From Harmothoe impar (Eukaryota; Annelida; Polychaeta; Phyllodocida; Polynoidae): 64,000 nt of DNA. The notes beneath the pieces were generated by a model. The model ran no database searches. It was not told where the DNA came from and worked only from the letters and a program-made list of their open reading frames with translations. A program made the position numbers and the translations under genes. Shown here piece after piece: positions 1 to 14,188 of the stretch (within the stretch, counting starts at the first letter, position 1; the number at the start of each line of letters is the position of its first letter). The stretch lies in the NCBI GenBank assembly GCA_947462335.1, contig OX381716.1, forward strand, positions 7,574,861 through 7,638,860, given 5' to 3'.

Positions 1-1835
1 TGGTTGGCTCCCAGTGGCTTCATAAATCCTACATAGCATTTGAGGCAAGCACGGTGAGGAAACACTTTGTATCCATCCTCACAAAGCACAACAACAGGGC
101 TGACAAGTAAACAGCAGTAGCACAGTTGTAAACTTGGGACACTTACCATGGGTTTGGAAGAGGGATAGAGCTGGACCATCATGTGGCCTTTCTGACTGGC
201 TGCTCAGGTTATTATTGGATACAGCATTGTCTTCTGACAGTAAAGAAATCACCCATCCCTACGGGCTCTCTTAGGCATCAGATGATATTTTCTTTGCCAG
301 AGGGACACTGTCTGATGTTTCCTTTTCTATTTTGATTCTAGGTTGGTGGCAGACTTGTGAAGAACAGCTAAGGTCGCTTTGTTATAAGACAAGTTGACAA
401 AACCAATAATCATTGTCTATTGTGAAGTATTTAAAAGGAAAGCACTATATCATGGTTTTGTTCTACACACAATCTTGTCTGTTGCAATAAATCACTGTGC
501 TGCCAATAAAGGGTAGGATCTCTAGGAGTAGAGCATGTAGTTCATAACTCTGCCATTAAACTGTGTAACTCAAATTCCAGATCTATTTTTACTTCACAAG
601 TTATACACCAGATGGCAAAAGAATGTGACACAAGTGATTTTGACCCCAATCCAAGTGACCCTTCAGATGTGGCTGTACACAAATCCCTATGCCTACCAAA
701 GGCCAGCCAGTCAACTAAGTGTGCTAACAGCCTTCAGACATACACTGTAAAAACTGTTTCTAATTTAAACACATAAATTTATCCAAACACACTAAAGTTT
801 AACACTTTCACTGAATCTCAGTATCTCAGCAGGTACAGTGATATCGCCACTGGTGATGGGTGGGCCTACAAAAGTGAAACTATAGTGGGCAAAGCCAGTT
901 TGGCTGGCTCACTGGAATATTCTGGATCTACTGATTATTTTTGACATTATCTAAATTACCATGGATGTTAAAAAACATTATAGGTACTGTATTTGACTAA
1001 GAAGAGCCTGTATATGGGCGATACACTGTAGAAGAAGTCGGAGAATAATACCAGTGGGCTAGCCAAACTGCTCTCGCAGACCATTTTTCACTGTTGCAGC
1101 TCATCCAACACTGGCAGCCATATTCCTGTACAGAAAAAAAATTAGATTTTGCCATCAATATGTTTGGGTGAAACTGTTTTTAAATTTCATACACATTTTT
1201 ACAGTGTATGGGTGAAGGATGCAGTGAGCAGTGGGACCAGGTGATCATGCTGTCCTGGTCAGGTGACTTCAGTAGTGGTACCATGAATCAGGCTTTGTTT
1301 GGAATTGAATAGTCTATAAAAGAATGAAAAAACTATAGCTACCTCTTAGATTTGATGATTACATATCGGCTTCTAGGAATGAACATTGTGCAATGGTATC
1401 ATTGTGTATAGATGTTCTTTTTTTGCCCAAAACAATAGCATGTGGCCCATTCAAGGGGGAGTATACCGTTTTCTGTGGGCACAGTGGTGGCAGTCAGTAC
1501 ACTAGTGGGTAGCACTAGTACTCAATACTATACAACTGGCAGAGTGCAACTGCTGGTCACACCAGTGCAACTTGTTTAGACCAGAGGACTGCTGGAAAGG
1601 AACAACAAGCAAACTATTTGTTGGTTGCCTGAGCCTTTATATGGGGTTCTGGTGCTGGGGAAAACAGGCTCACAGGGCTGGGATATACCTGCATGTGGTG
1701 GATTCTGTTTGAGGGATTCTCAATATAACTGAGGTATTATATAAACTCAACAAGCCTGCCAGAGAATTTTACGATTTACGGAGAGAAGTCTTACCCTTTA
1801 AAGGACTAACCTGAGAAAAGGAAACCCCAGTTGTT
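1..1835. other. Non-genic AT-rich interval
   Basis: I see no long open frame, splice-bounded exon, RNA gene or strong repeat here. The composition resembles intron or intergenic DNA. An unlinked intron of a gene outside the window cannot be excluded. Confidence 0.5.
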
Positions 1836-2190
1836 GACTCACTGGCCATCTTACCCTGAAATTATACAAAGCAGCTTACACCATGCACCAGGCATAATCA
1901 CGTCTCGTCCACTTACTCTATCACTAATACTGAGGTGGGCTGTGGCAAAAACAGATCCTTGCGTTTCAAACAGATTGCAGGTGCCAATAAAGTGTGACCC
2001 TCAACCATATTAAATTCATTTGGAGACTGTACTCTCCTCTCTGTAAAGTATCCCTCTCTGATATTGGTACTTTTGACGGTGGGTTAATGATGTTTAATCA
2101 CGCAGGTAAGAGGCAGTAATTGAACCTCCAATGTCACATCACATTACAAACATTTTCCAACTCCAAAGTCTTCTCTTAACCATGCTTAAT
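1836..2190 (+). repeat. Dispersed repeat family Y, copy 1
   Basis: This stretch aligns by eye with 43790-44290 and 51275-51790, all in the same orientation. Shared blocks include CACCATGCACCAGG-like and AAGTATCCCTCTCTGA, followed by a TTTGACR...GGGTTAATG block and the GGCAGTAATTGAACCTC-like block. The copies are clearly diverged, with many substitutions and small indels, so this is an old element. I see no coding capacity, terminal inverted repeat or poly-A tail and cannot assign a class. The 60-codon frame inside it is a chance frame. Confidence 0.7.
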
Positions 2191-4127
2191 TTCAAACTGC
2201 ATTGGGGGGCACTAAAATGTTTTGACCTGTTTGCGCCAAAATCCCCCCCCCTTGTTAAAAGATGACCGCTCACTAATATTGCGTAAGTACTGTGAACGCT
2301 TAATATAGATGGCTTTAGAAAAAAAGGGGGTTCCCTACTTTTAAATCCTGCGATCTCACCTAGGTGGTAGCACTGGGGTCCTCCTATTCTAACTGGAAAG
2401 CTGCTTGCAGCTCCAAGCAGACCTCCTCCTTGACTGGTGTCTCACATTGAGTACCCAGGCAAGACAACCAATGCAGACTGTCATCTAGATTCAGACAGTA
2501 ATGCTATTACACCCTTTGACCGGTCACTCATGACAGGTCTGTATTATGTTTAAATGCAACCCTTGCCACTCTTGTCAAGAGGGTTGCATCTTTGTAGTAT
2601 GGCAACAACGTCATCACACTTTTGAGTACTATGCAGCCCTTTAAAGGCCTAAGTGACTCAGGCTGGGTAGTTTCTTCATGCACAGAGCAATAACGAGGCC
2701 TAGACCCAGCCATCCTGCAGCCCAGTGGAGGCTGTTTTAGTGGTGCTGGCTGTTGCTGACTATAGTATTTTGGGTTACAAGAGATTGCCTACTGATAGTT
2801 CTCTTATAGCACAGCAAATCTACTAGGTCTTCATGCTAGAATAAGTCTGAAAACATTCTGATTCCTGGAACTTGATCATATCACTCCTTTATGCTTCATG
2901 TGGGAATAATGCTTCCATATTAGATTTAACACCATTACAATGGTAGTTGTCTGTCCTTTTTGTACAGATTAACAAACAATTTCTCTTAGTCATATATCTC
3001 TAAATAAGGTCCAAAGAAAGCTAATGCTGTTACATTTCACATTAAAACATTCAATTTCCTGTTGAAACTCAAATCTGCAACACATGATACCTCTCTGCAA
3101 AGCATGTTTGATTGAAAGTGTAACTGACATTGAGGTAGAAACAAAAGAAATAGTTTCAGAAACAAATATGGAAGATCCATACATTTTAACTGAAGCAAAA
3201 AGCACATGGTTATTTACCTGTCAGAGTTTTGTCTTTTTCTGTTCATTCATGACTGGTTTTACATGATGGCGGTTTTCGAGTTTACCGCAAAGTAATCTAT
3301 TCCAGCAGCTAAAGTCGTTTAACATCTGAAGAGTAAGCTGTGTAAAAAAAACACAGATTGAAATAAATCCACAAAGCAATTTCCCCATTCACTATGGGAG
3401 AACTCCTATCAATAAGAGTTGACATGGGCATACAGAGGTATAGAAATAAACATACTGAGGTAGGGAAATTACACCACTAATGAGGTCTTTCAGCAGAAAT
3501 TAGATCAAACGGCACAGGTATGGGATTCACAGGAACATATGATGTAATAAAACACCCAGTATGCAACGTATGTTAACACTTGAGGATATAATCACAAAGC
3601 CCCTCAAGGACACAGTGGACATGTTTGCAATAGTGAAGATAAAACAAAATGCACCATAAAGAACAATGACAAACAAGTATCCTAGACTATGTTTGGGGTT
3701 AAAAATTATCCTATAGGCATAAACCATAATAAAGAGGTGAATGATGATGGCAGACGGGCGGTGCTTTTCTCTGCTATATAGCGCTCTACCTATCATCTCT
3801 AACCATTCTATCCCAAGTCATTTTCTGCAACTAACTGAGGCATCATCCACTCACCTTATAGCCTCATCATAATCTTGAGCTTCAGGATGGGTTAGAGTTG
3901 TTTAAAACCAAATATTGGATGACGTATTGGATGACTAATGTGATGGTATAGCTTACCCACTGACTACTGACACCACACACAGCTCTAAGCCACAATATAT
4001 ATGTGCCAGTTAGAGAGTTGGTATGTAGAGCTCAGCGAAGTGAGTGAAGACTGATGGTGGGAGGATGGTGGAGAGAGTTGGGCTGTGGTCAGAGAGACGG
4101 CTGTAAACTGAGTAGTGTCTGAGGTGC
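2191..4127. other. Non-genic interval
   Basis: No supported gene. Overlapping short frames near 2990-3270 lie on opposite strands and have no splice or codon signature. A C9 run lies near 2243. Confidence 0.5.
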
Positions 4128-4524
4128 AGGGTGGGCCCTGAGCTGAATCATCCTGTGATGAGGTGCTGGGTGGGTACTGAGCTGAATCATCCTGTGATGA
4201 GGTGCTGGGTGGGTACTGAGCTGAATCATACTGTGATGAGGTGCTGGGTGGGCCCTGAGCTGAATCATACTGTGATGAGGTGCTGGGTGGGTACTGAGCT
4301 GAATCATACTGTGATGAGGTGCTGGGTGGGTACTGAGCTGAATCATCCTGTGATGAGGTGCTGGGTGGGTACTGAGCTGAATCATCCTGTGATGAGGTGC
4401 TGGGTGGGTACTGAGCTGAATCATACTGTGATGAGGTGCTGGGTGGGTACTGAGCTGAATCATCCTGTGATGAGGTGCTGGGTGGGTACTGAGCTGAATC
4501 ATCCTATGATGAGGTGCTGGTGGG
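4128..4524. repeat. 39-bp minisatellite, about 10 copies
   Basis: A 39-bp unit containing GAGCTGAATCATCCTGTGAT and GAGGTGCTGGGTGGGTACT repeats about ten times. Units differ mainly at CATCCTG versus CATACTG and GTACT versus GCCCT, and the last copy is degraded. Because 39 is a multiple of three, both strands stay open (144 codons plus, 160 codons minus) and spell 13-residue repeats. That is a consequence of the period, not evidence of a gene. Confidence 0.9.
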
Positions 4525-7189
4525 ACAGGAAGACAAAGGTGCTCATACTGTGGGGCTCTGACTAATGACACTCAGTATCCATGACAACAGGCTGTGTTAA
4601 CCCCTCATCAGTCAGGTCTCAGTCTGTATTATACTCCTTATACTGCACATGAAAGTTGGTGCTAGGGTGTATGGTGGTAGATCCTTCAGGGATGAATAGT
4701 GATTCAATGCAGTCTGCCCTTGTGCAATCTGTCATGTGAATTGTGAGGATAACAGTTACTACACATTCAGGAGGCATAAAGGCATAATTGCATAGAGGCT
4801 TAAAAGAAATGTCATTGTGTTTTCTCTTAAGGAAACATGCAAGCTGCATTTGTTAATAATGTCATTATCATCCTGAGCAGTCTTTAGAGTCCTAGGAACA
4901 CACATTATGGAATATCAATAGATCAATGAATTATACAAATAAAAAGGGATGCAGATTTATCGGTTTGCCCTTTGCCCTTTTATGTTACACCACATAAATA
5001 ACTACTAGTGTTTACTGAGGAAAAGAAGCAGATGCAACCTGTGAAGAATTTTTTTTATAACTGATGCTCTGAGACTGTGTGATCTGATGGAGGTCTGTTC
5101 TTTGATTAACATTTCCTGGGCTGTTTATTTAAAGGGTAATACTTTTGCGAACTGTTCAGAATTTGAGCCCGGTATTTACAGAATGAAACTGAAGAAACAT
5201 TGGCCTATCATCCTAATGAAAAAGGCTTAAAACTGGGAATAGGTTCAATTTTTTGTCCATGATGAATGGACTTATCCTTGTTTTGCGCCTGCAGTTTTTA
5301 TTTCCCATGCCTGGCAAAACAGCCTTCCATGTTATTCTTGGTAGATGATACTATTCAAAAGTGACTGAATTGCTCTGCCCATCTTCTCCAAAATATAGGA
5401 TTCTTTTTTTCATAGAATGTCAGAAGCTCTTTTAGTTCTAGTCTGATACCACACACTCTCCTCGCATGAAGCTTATGCAGAACTCATCAAGCCCTGTGCC
5501 AAATTCACCTAATAATTGTGATAGGAAGCCAAGGTTCATGGTGGGGAAATCTTATCATATGGATCGCTTACACAGCAACCCTTTTTTGGCAGACTACATC
5601 CTGACAGAACACTGCAGCCTCAGAACCAGTTGTAATTACCGGTTGGAATCACCATGAGCAGCACCTCATAGAGTCTGTTAGAATAGATTGAATCAAAAGA
5701 CTAAACAATCCATAGTCATTCTGTGAATGCAAAGTACTGCTGCAAATTTCCAAATCAAAGTCCAATTTAGATCCCATAGATAGCTAATATGAAATGAATG
5801 ACCCTAGGCTTTGTAATTTCACTATCCACCATGTCTTCTATTGACTAACTAAGTCTAATGCAACATAATAACTATTGCAACAAACTTCATGTTTATGGAC
5901 ACTATGGTCACATCAACACATACAGAGGTTACTCTGTAGCCCCTCGTTTCCTTTCATACAATGAAGCCTAGTGTCGACCCTGACATTTTAAAAAACATTA
6001 AGTCACTGAGCTAGACAACTTACAAAGTGAGCCAGGTTTCAGAACTTTCTTCATATAAGTCTCTTCATCTCCAATTGATCGTTGTTACTCAAAGCATTAC
6101 ACTCTTAATTCAATAGTAATGTTAGTTTTAATAATGATTTTCCATCATTGTCATTTTTTGTTTGGACATTTTTAGAGTATCAGAGTCTATTTATAAATAA
6201 CTGATTATGATCCTTAGCTCTGTGATAATCTTTCTAGAAGGAGTTTCTCACAGTTACTTAGGTTTTATGTCCATAACGATCCCTTTAGGGGCCAGTCCCT
6301 GTAAAGGATCATGTATCTTCTATTCTCTCATCTGAACCATTATCCTAAAAGATGAGATAATCCAGATATATATGCTGTGTGATTATGAGGATTATGTAAA
6401 TGATGGATGATATCCTTACTAGCTATCCAGTTTCTGTGCAATGAGTTGGTTTTGGAGTCGGACTTGAAAGCAGTCTAGGTGATAAACTTGTGACAGTTCC
6501 ATTCATGTATAAATAAAGCAATGCAACTTCACATTGTTTTTTTGTGCCCGCTGTAGTATGAGTGTGTGACTGACTCCCAGTGCCCTGAGTGTAAAATCAT
6601 TTGGTGGGTAATACCTATACACACACTGCCTGTTCACATTTTCAGCGAAAGGGTGGCTTATGCAGCCATGTGCACAGACAAATATACTCAGTCAGTACCA
6701 CAACAGTGTAAAGATCATTACTGCTATATGATATGCTGGTAAGGGAAACACAATACAATATCAGTGCAGAAATCAAATTCTGAGCATAACCACTTATTGG
6801 TCAGAGCATTATTAGTCACAAGGCGTCCACACTAATTTGTGAAGACTCATTGGCATCTCTACTACTGCTAGAGGTCATCAGATGGCTTTAAGTGTTGATA
6901 TTATTCATCACACACCTATGAATATCTAGGACCACAGTTTTTGCAAGTGATGAGACAGCATTAGTACCAGCACATTTGACTGCATTCTTTGTGAAATTAT
7001 TTCTTCCGTATGAAAATAAAGAACATTACCTTTATTTACATGAACAACTATTTGATGGCAAAAATACCCAAGGGCATCATTGGGTAAATGTACCTTCAGC
7101 TGTAGATATGGGGACAGTGTTAATACCTTTTGGAGGAACCAAAACAAATGCCACTGTACAGTTTGTGACTGGACTGAGGCTCCATAGGT
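4525..7189. other. Non-genic interval
   Basis: AT-rich sequence without convincing exons. Frames on both strands near 6926-7260 overlap each other and fall partly inside a dispersed repeat. Confidence 0.5.
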
Positions 7190-7425
7190 CCCCTCCACAC
7201 CCCACGTTTACATGTCATTCAGCATCCACCTCCCTCTCCTCTCTCTGCCCACACCACTAACCCTCTTACACCAGCCATCCTCCACCAGGGGGCAGCAGCT
7301 ATAGACCTCCCACTGACTGCCCGGTCTGGTGTATTTGCTGTCCATGTCTGTGAGTTTACTCTCTCCCAGGCTGAGTGGTGGCCATTGGCCATGGGCTATC
7401 AATAGGATCCTCCCTAACCAAACCC
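7190..7425 (+). repeat. Dispersed repeat family X, plus copy
   Basis: Reads as a diverged copy of the minus strand of 11950-12205. Both contain a CCACCTCCCTCTCC-like start, a CACCAGNGGGCAG-like core, a GAGTTTACYCTCTCC block and a GGGCTATC block near the far end. It is also weakly related to family R at 57160-57690. No coding capacity is visible. Confidence 0.65.
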
Positions 7426-9454
7426 TGCCTGTGCTGACCTGTACCTGGCTATTTTCAGGTCACCTTGAAGCACTGTCTGATCATCAACATCATTTTTTTT
7501 GTTGCAAATAAGGCAGCTTTAGCCCTGTTTCAGGACCCTCTGTCTATCCTTCTGCTTAATAAGTTACCCATGAAGCTGTGGTTATATAATTTGACATAAC
7601 ATATTAGACATAATTAGTATGCAGGTCTTTATGAAATCATATGAATCAAGTTTAAGTATTAGTTTAATGGTTTTGGGGTGGGGGCCTTCCCTGTGGAGGG
7701 GGGTGCTTATTAATTATATTACTGTATTTCTTTATTTTGAAGTTTGCCTATAGGGCCAAAAGTACCCAGAAAATGACTTGCAAACTGGCCAAGATAATTT
7801 TAATATAATTATTTCTCAAAATCTTTTAGGTTTAGCCCGAATTTGTTCGGTAGGGTCGGGTAACTCAAAACTATTTAATTTGCCTAGGAATGGCCAGGAA
7901 TATCTTAAAAGTAGTCAGGTTGCATCAGCAATTCTATTTGTGTTACATATTAACCATTTACAGTCTCATTACATAGAGAGTGGCAGCTTTATCGCATGAC
8001 CATGAAAACCTTAACAATATACACCATTATATTGCTGTCAAATAATTGGGACATTTCAGTCAAATAATTGGGACATTTTAGTTTAGGTTGTGGTCAACTA
8101 CAGGTATGACTTTAACCAGATAGACACATGGAATCCCGGTGGTGCCAAGCACACAACGTGGCATATATTACCAAAATGACACGCCCTTACATTAATCCGA
8201 ACAAACTCAGTCTCCCTTCCATTGAGCAACAGCCATGTTTGATATTGTATGTCTCCAATTGAGCAGACAGCTGGGAACATTCAGTCAAACAGACGGTGGG
8301 ATGCAATTTCCTCCTGTCTTGTCAGAGTGTATGGTATGGCTCTACATGATCATGCAGGCAGCACAGAGGGGTGACTAGGGTAGGTCTACACTACCCCTTG
8401 GTGTAATGGGTATTACGCTTGGGTGAAAACAGGTACTCCCAGATGCAGGGCTAGAAAAGTGTGATTGGTAAATGGTATATGTCAGAAAATACTTGGACAT
8501 AGTCTCTGCCTTGATTTTGTACCATGCTTTTTTTGACAATTAGCAAACCTGAGGACACTGAGCAAGAAGGAAGATTGGCCAAAACCATGGTAATGAAACA
8601 AAATAAAACCATTGTGATATGTGATATATGAGAGGAAAGGGAAAGGGGAAAGGTCAATGAGAGATGCAAGGTGTACAGGGTAGGGTGAATAGTTTGGGAA
8701 AGGTAAATACTGTATCAAGTTGTTTAGGCTACAGCATTGCCTGAACAGAGCCTAGTCCATGCATCACATATTGAACCCCACAAGCTCCCAGCACCAAAGG
8801 ATGTATGCAGTAATGAAAAGGCATGCCCTGTGATTGAATAGCACAAAAACAATTCCTTTTCCATCCAGCTACAACCGTATTGGATATGATAGTTCTTTTG
8901 TGCAGGGCCCTGCAGGGACCACTCCATCAAAAAGGGGCTATGGCATGCCATTCAGCTTACAGTTGTCAGAATGAATTGTAGGTCAATACTTTATCTTCCA
9001 GAGAAGGATGAGGAGAAAAGGCTTACGTTAAGAGCGTTAATGTAGTTACATTGCTATATGTGGGATCCATGGATTGCAATAGTTGGGAACATGCAGTTTT
9101 ATGACATAAATGCTTGTACAATATGGAGGAGCCACACCAGAATGTTAAAAAGTTGTATTATTTGTTTCTTAGTCATCAGGAATGGCAAGGAATTGCACAG
9201 GAATCTTGTACAGGTCCATGGGAATAGTTTGGGAATCCTTTTTGGAAAAAAAGAAGTTTATTCAACGCACCTTGCAAATCAGTTAGAATGACTTGTTTTT
9301 GCAAGTACCACATTCTGATATAGACTTTGAAATATGCTCTTAGCCCACTCTATGGCCAGGGCCATCATTTCTTGGTGGAACATTTCCTATTAAAACATCA
9401 ATTTGTATATAAAAGAAAGGTGATAGACTGCAATACACCATATGGGCTATCCCA
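7426..9454. other. Non-genic interval with a small tandem duplication
   Basis: No supported gene. At 8039-8082 a 22-bp unit, TCAAATAATTGGGACATTT plus three bases, occurs twice in tandem. The rest shows no clear structure. Confidence 0.5.
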
Positions 9455-9598
9455 GCCTAAAAAACAAGGGTTTCCATACGTTCGCAAACGTTTTGAAAAC
9501 GTTTGCATCCAAACTTTTTCTATAGGTTTGTATGAAAAAGGTTTTCCTCCAAAATGTTTGCAAACGTTGGGAAAACGTTTTTTGTTACCTGGGATCGA
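9455..9598. mobile_element. Palindromic MITE-like element
   Basis: About 145 bp with nested inverted repeats. The left half holds the near-perfect palindrome GCAAACGTTTTGAAAACGTTTGC-like core (9484-9507). The right half is an imperfect reverse complement of the left, with GTTTGCAAACGTTGGGAAAACG near 9560 and an outer AACAAAAAACG-type end. A short size, self-complementarity and absence of coding are typical of miniature inverted-repeat elements. No target-site duplication was identified, so the superfamily is unknown. Confidence 0.6.
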
Positions 9599-9844
9599 GA
9601 CTATTTCTGACACGTCACAGAGAGTCATATTACAAAGATATAGCTGTAGTGCTTTCCGTTTCAGTTTGTCCTTGTATGAGTCAAGCCTTAGTGACAAACA
9701 CTTAATGTAAGCTTTTACAGTTTCCCAGTACTGTTGAATAAACCAGCGTATATAATCAAATTTCTATAAGATGTTTGACTGATTCTCTCACAAGGAGGTG
9801 GAGTAACAGTCAAACTATAATATAAGGCAACATTATCTATTATC

Positions 9845-10340
9845 TTTTTTGTCTAATTATGTCAGCTGGATGAGGATGTTAACATTCAGCCTCTGCAGAC
9901 CATGCCTCTACTACCGTTTCTTAGTGAGCTCTTTCAACCATCTCTGTCCCCACTTAACAGTGGCCCTTTACAGAACACACCAATGCATTGGTGCTCATAA
10001 ATCTGACCGGGTGCGGCTAGCTTTGACCAGGGTGAGGCTTACTATGTTCTGACTTAGGGCAGCTAACATGCTGCATTTTCTCTCTGCCCTTGGATGTTTA
10101 TCCCCTTACTGAATATGGACCATGACTCTGGGTGCATTTATAACATCACCCTGCTTTTCTGCTCCTCCCTACTCCTGCAGATTGATCCCTCCCCGATACC
10201 ATACAAACCAGGTTCACACTTTGTCTCCAGATAGAGATTCATCTGCATCTATTGAAACATTTGCAAAGGCAAGTATTTTGAACTTTCTGATAGCTAAAGA
10301 TCCATTTAGTTACCTTCTAAAAAGTAGGGGATCTGGGGGC
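9845..10340 (+). repeat. Dispersed repeat family R, plus copy
   Basis: Matches the reverse complement of 57160-57690. Shared landmarks are GACCATGACTCTGG, TTGATCCCTCCC followed by ATACCATACAAA-like sequence, and a TTTTGAACTTTCTGATAGCTA-like block. Open frames inside (for example 10122-10391) are therefore repeat sequence, not genes. Confidence 0.75.
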
Positions 10341-11359
10341 CACAAGTTTCATATTTTGTATCCCAATGTGAGATTGGTTATTAGGCTTTAATATTGAGCA
10401 GGCATCTTACCTCTTTACCATTACCAAAAATTGTGAAAAACAATTGATGAGATTTTGTAAGCCTGTTGTCTGCCTTATAGAGCCTGGCAGAAACAGCAGC
10501 ACAGATTTAGATGCCTTTCTTGAAGATGTATTTAACCCCTGACACAACCTTGTATATCATGCAGGTCAAATTTTAGTGTATTTATAGCCTAGGAGAAACG
10601 ACCTTTGCACGATGTCTGATCAGAGTTAAATCCAGTGTAAGACATGATCATTACTCATTTTTCTCAGGCTTTATAAAGAAAGGACTACCATCAATCATCT
10701 TTACTCACTAAACAGTAGGAGCCAAGTCTTGAAGGAGGGTCAAAAACAGGACTGCCTGCTCTGAAGGGAATGTCAATACTGCCTAATTTAACTAAGGTAC
10801 AGAGAAAGCTAAGATGTATCCCTCAGAATTCCAAGACATCACCTAGATTAGAGCAAACTGATAGGGCCTAATTAGTAGAGAGGCGTAAACACACCTTCAG
10901 TGGTAACCATGTCTGAATGAGATGCAGAAATGAGAGAGGTTCAAGCTCAAGGGCGAAACAGGGAACAGGGGACAGGGGACCGGAGGACTGGCAATACAAT
11001 CTTGTCAATTTGATAGGGCTGGTAACTAAAATGAGAAACAGAAAAGGGGTAGACATATAGAAGAAACAGAGTGAAGAGGAGCTCTGCAAAGTTGTATTTT
11101 TCTTTTGCACTTATACAGATGGAGTCAGACAAAGCTCTACTCTGTCTATTCTTGAAAAGCCTCTGAAAAGTTTGTCTTACCGCTATTGTCTTTCCGAGCA
11201 TGGCATCGCTGGGTGATGTGATTCACTATAAAGAAATTCAGAATCCCTTAGCTGTCCCTGTCTACACCCTACTTCATCTCACCATCCATTTTCCTAAAGC
11301 TCCTTGCTGACCCGTTTTTCACCATTTCACACTGGGTCTACTATTCCTCAGCACATAGG
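10341..11359. other. Non-genic interval
   Basis: No supported gene or structured repeat. Two overlapping minus-strand frames near 10868-11201 are in different phases and carry no motif. Confidence 0.45.
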
Positions 11360-11740
11360 AAAGTTTGTCTTTAGCAAACTGGCCTGCCACAATTTTTAAT
11401 CATAGTGCCACCCCTGAGCTTCAGCAAGATTGAGGAGATTCAGTGTTAGGATCAGAGCCCACCATTTGATTGCCAATTACATGACTGAAATATAAAATGG
11501 CGGACCGATAAATCGTTGTCACATTAACCTGGTCAATTAAATCAAAAACATGTGGTAAGTTCAATAAGGGAAGACTCTCAATAGCCTCATCATGTTTTAC
11601 CGGTGAGCCTGAAACACATTTACTATTTCAAGCATGCAGTAGGCAATCCCCAGGGCTCTCTGATCTTGACAATTGATCTCCTTAATCTCTCTGAGGCTCA
11701 GAGGTGGCAAAATCCTTGAAATTGTGGCAAGCACAATGGT
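11360..11740. repeat. Two fragments of dispersed family Z in opposite orientations
   Basis: 11360-11460 reads on the minus strand like 53080-53190, sharing the GGCCAGTTTGCTAAAGACAAA block. 11600-11740 reads on the plus strand like 53030-53150, sharing CATGCAGTAGGCAATCCC and the AATCTCTCTG block. The two pieces therefore form an inverted pair about 150 bp apart. They are diverged and non-coding. Confidence 0.6.
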
Positions 11741-11949
11741 TTATGACCATAAACACTATCAATGTTAGGATTATATGTGATATTGAAAATAGCACAGTTT
11801 CCTCTCATGGCATGGCATATTTTTGAGGGAGAGTAAGCCTTGCTAAATGCTTAAAAGAACCTTTATACACAACTAAACATTTTTCAACATGAATAGGTTG
11901 TCATATTTAATGTTAGCATGCACACCCAGTAGGAACTTTTTTTCCTTTA

Positions 11950-12205
11950 GGTGTCGGCACAGGTTTTAGTAGGCACAGTAATAGGATAGCCTATGCCCAA
12001 GGACCACCACTCAGTCCAGGAGAGGGTAAACTCACAGATGCGGACAGCAAATACAGGACATTGGGCAGGCACTAAAAGGTCAATGGCCGACTGCACCCTG
12101 GTAGAGAATGGCTGGTCTGTGAGAGGGTTAGTGGTGTAGGAGAGGGGGAGATGAAGGGGTAGAGAGAAGTGGTGGCTGAATGATATGTGCACACGGGGCT
12201 GGAGA
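11950..12205 (-). repeat. Dispersed repeat family X, minus copy
   Basis: Inverted, diverged counterpart of 7190-7425. On the plus strand it shows GCCTATGCCCAAGGACCACC, GGAGAGGGTAAACTC and a GTTAGTGGTGTAGGAGAG block. The 81-codon minus frame here is repeat sequence. Confidence 0.65.
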
Positions 12206-14188
12206 TCTATAGAGGCTCAGTTCAAGTCACCACATTTTACAAAAAGACTTTAGCGTATATTGCTTAATTATGATGCTGCCTCACATAATGTAAACAGACT
12301 TGTTATATCAATAAAAAAAAGTGAAATAAAATAATCTAAAATCAATTAAAGGTAATGTATTGGCTAAGGTTGCAAAAAGGTCTGAGCCCTAACACCTGTT
12401 TACTTCGGGCACTGATGTTAAACATGACTTTAAAATTCAGGGACCCTTTTTAGCTTTAGTAATGCAAGTCTTTCTAATTTAGAAGTGAATACACAGAACT
12501 GAAGACATCTAATTCATTGAGATGACCATTGAGAAGTTATGGTCAATATCAAGGATCAATAAGTTGGTCGTGTAGACAATTGTATAAATGTGCCTGACCA
12601 GCATCTCACATAGCGGTGGTGCTCTCTAAACCGTAGCAATGTACACAGTCTGACTGAGGGTGTGTGGTCACAAGGCGGCCTAAGGCAGCCACTTTACCCT
12701 TAACGTGACCAGGCAATGTGTGTCTAGGTATTACAGAGTTCACAACCAAGTCACCGAGTGTCAGTCACACACGACTAGCCTTAACACCCACAGAGAAGGT
12801 CTATAGTATAGTAAATGGATGACAAATGTCTTTAACTGAGCGGATGTTAGGTACTTCTCATACAGCTGTCTGGGGCAGATGACATGTATCTTAACATGAA
12901 ATATATACATTTTACAATGTCTAAAATATAACTTACAGTGATGCCTAAATTAGGGTATTCATGATCACTTTACTCTTAACTAGGTTTTCAATAGTGTATC
13001 TCTTTTACTGAGGACAAATTCCATGGTTCTGGGAACATCCCAGATGTGGTGCAGTGCCCAGGGGCTAAATGCCACCATTTGCATTGGCCCTAACCCCCTG
13101 GATGTTCATACATACCTATTGACCTCTGCCGCAAGGACTGTCCTTGTCACGTGAGGAACTTTAATAGGATAAATCACCCAATCAGCACCAGCCTAAATCA
13201 TTGCGTGTTAGTGGTACACGATGGTACACTGTAAAAGGTAATGTCAAAATAACAGTGGTACACTGGCACATTTCGGGATATAAATTTCACACTTCTTTTT
13301 AAGGAGAATAGTGATTAATTCTAAGTAGAATCACTGTTACAAATATACAGTTCCAGTATTTTTGACAGTCAAATCTTATGTATAAACCTAACTTGTATAT
13401 TTGCCACACCTTTACTTCCGGGATATCCAATCAGCTGCCGGGGGGGTCTGATTATGGCAACTTTACTAGAGTGGTATACATCTAAAAACTCTGGTATAAG
13501 TCCCACCCTGACTTTGCTCTGATCGTATAAGCTGCACTGGCGATCTGACTTGCGCACTAGCCCCACTCTGGTTTTACTTTTTTATTCTAAATGTCAAGTT
13601 GTTTGCAATCTTGTAGTTATGCAGAGAAAAGAACTAAAGTCACTTAAACATTGCATGCAGTAGACCAGTACACCCCATAACCAGTGCCATGCTACACAAG
13701 TCATTAAAAATGTCATGTAGGGTACACTGAACGCCTCCCTTTGAACGTAATTACAAAAGGATTTGACCTAAAGCTGATTCTGTGGGCCTAATAGCGCACC
13801 CAGCTTCTTTGTAGAAAGCCATTAAACCATATCCTTAAGGATAATGCAATAGCTGTACCATAGACCATAAAACGGAATGAAATCCCTTGCTAAATGGTTG
13901 CGTGCTATTACAGATAACAGTAGTCAACCATGAAAGGGGATATAAGTGCTTTCTGTCTGGCTTCTATCTCTAACACACACTTTGATGTTTCTTTAAAGGT
14001 AGATATGCATACCAACTATCATATACACATATTTCAAGTTATCCACCCTTGTCATTCAGTTGTATTTACAGATCTACTAATAATGGCTTCATACTATGGC
14101 TGTCTTATGTGGACTAATGTGAAACTGGGTCTAACCTTGCACCATTTGGTAGTACAGTATGTTTGGTCGTTAATGATATATGCTTACT
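12206..14188. other. Non-genic interval
   Basis: AT-rich, with no exon, RNA gene or strong repeat that I can support. Confidence 0.45.

Noticed and set aside
4089..4571. 160- and 144-codon repeat proteins on opposite strands
   Set aside because: The 39-bp period keeps both strands open; no start context, splice site or codon signal supports translation.
12960..13200. Search for tRNA genes by B-box-like sequences
   Set aside because: Only the fragment near 42900 had both boxes; elsewhere no acceptor and T-arm pairing could be made.
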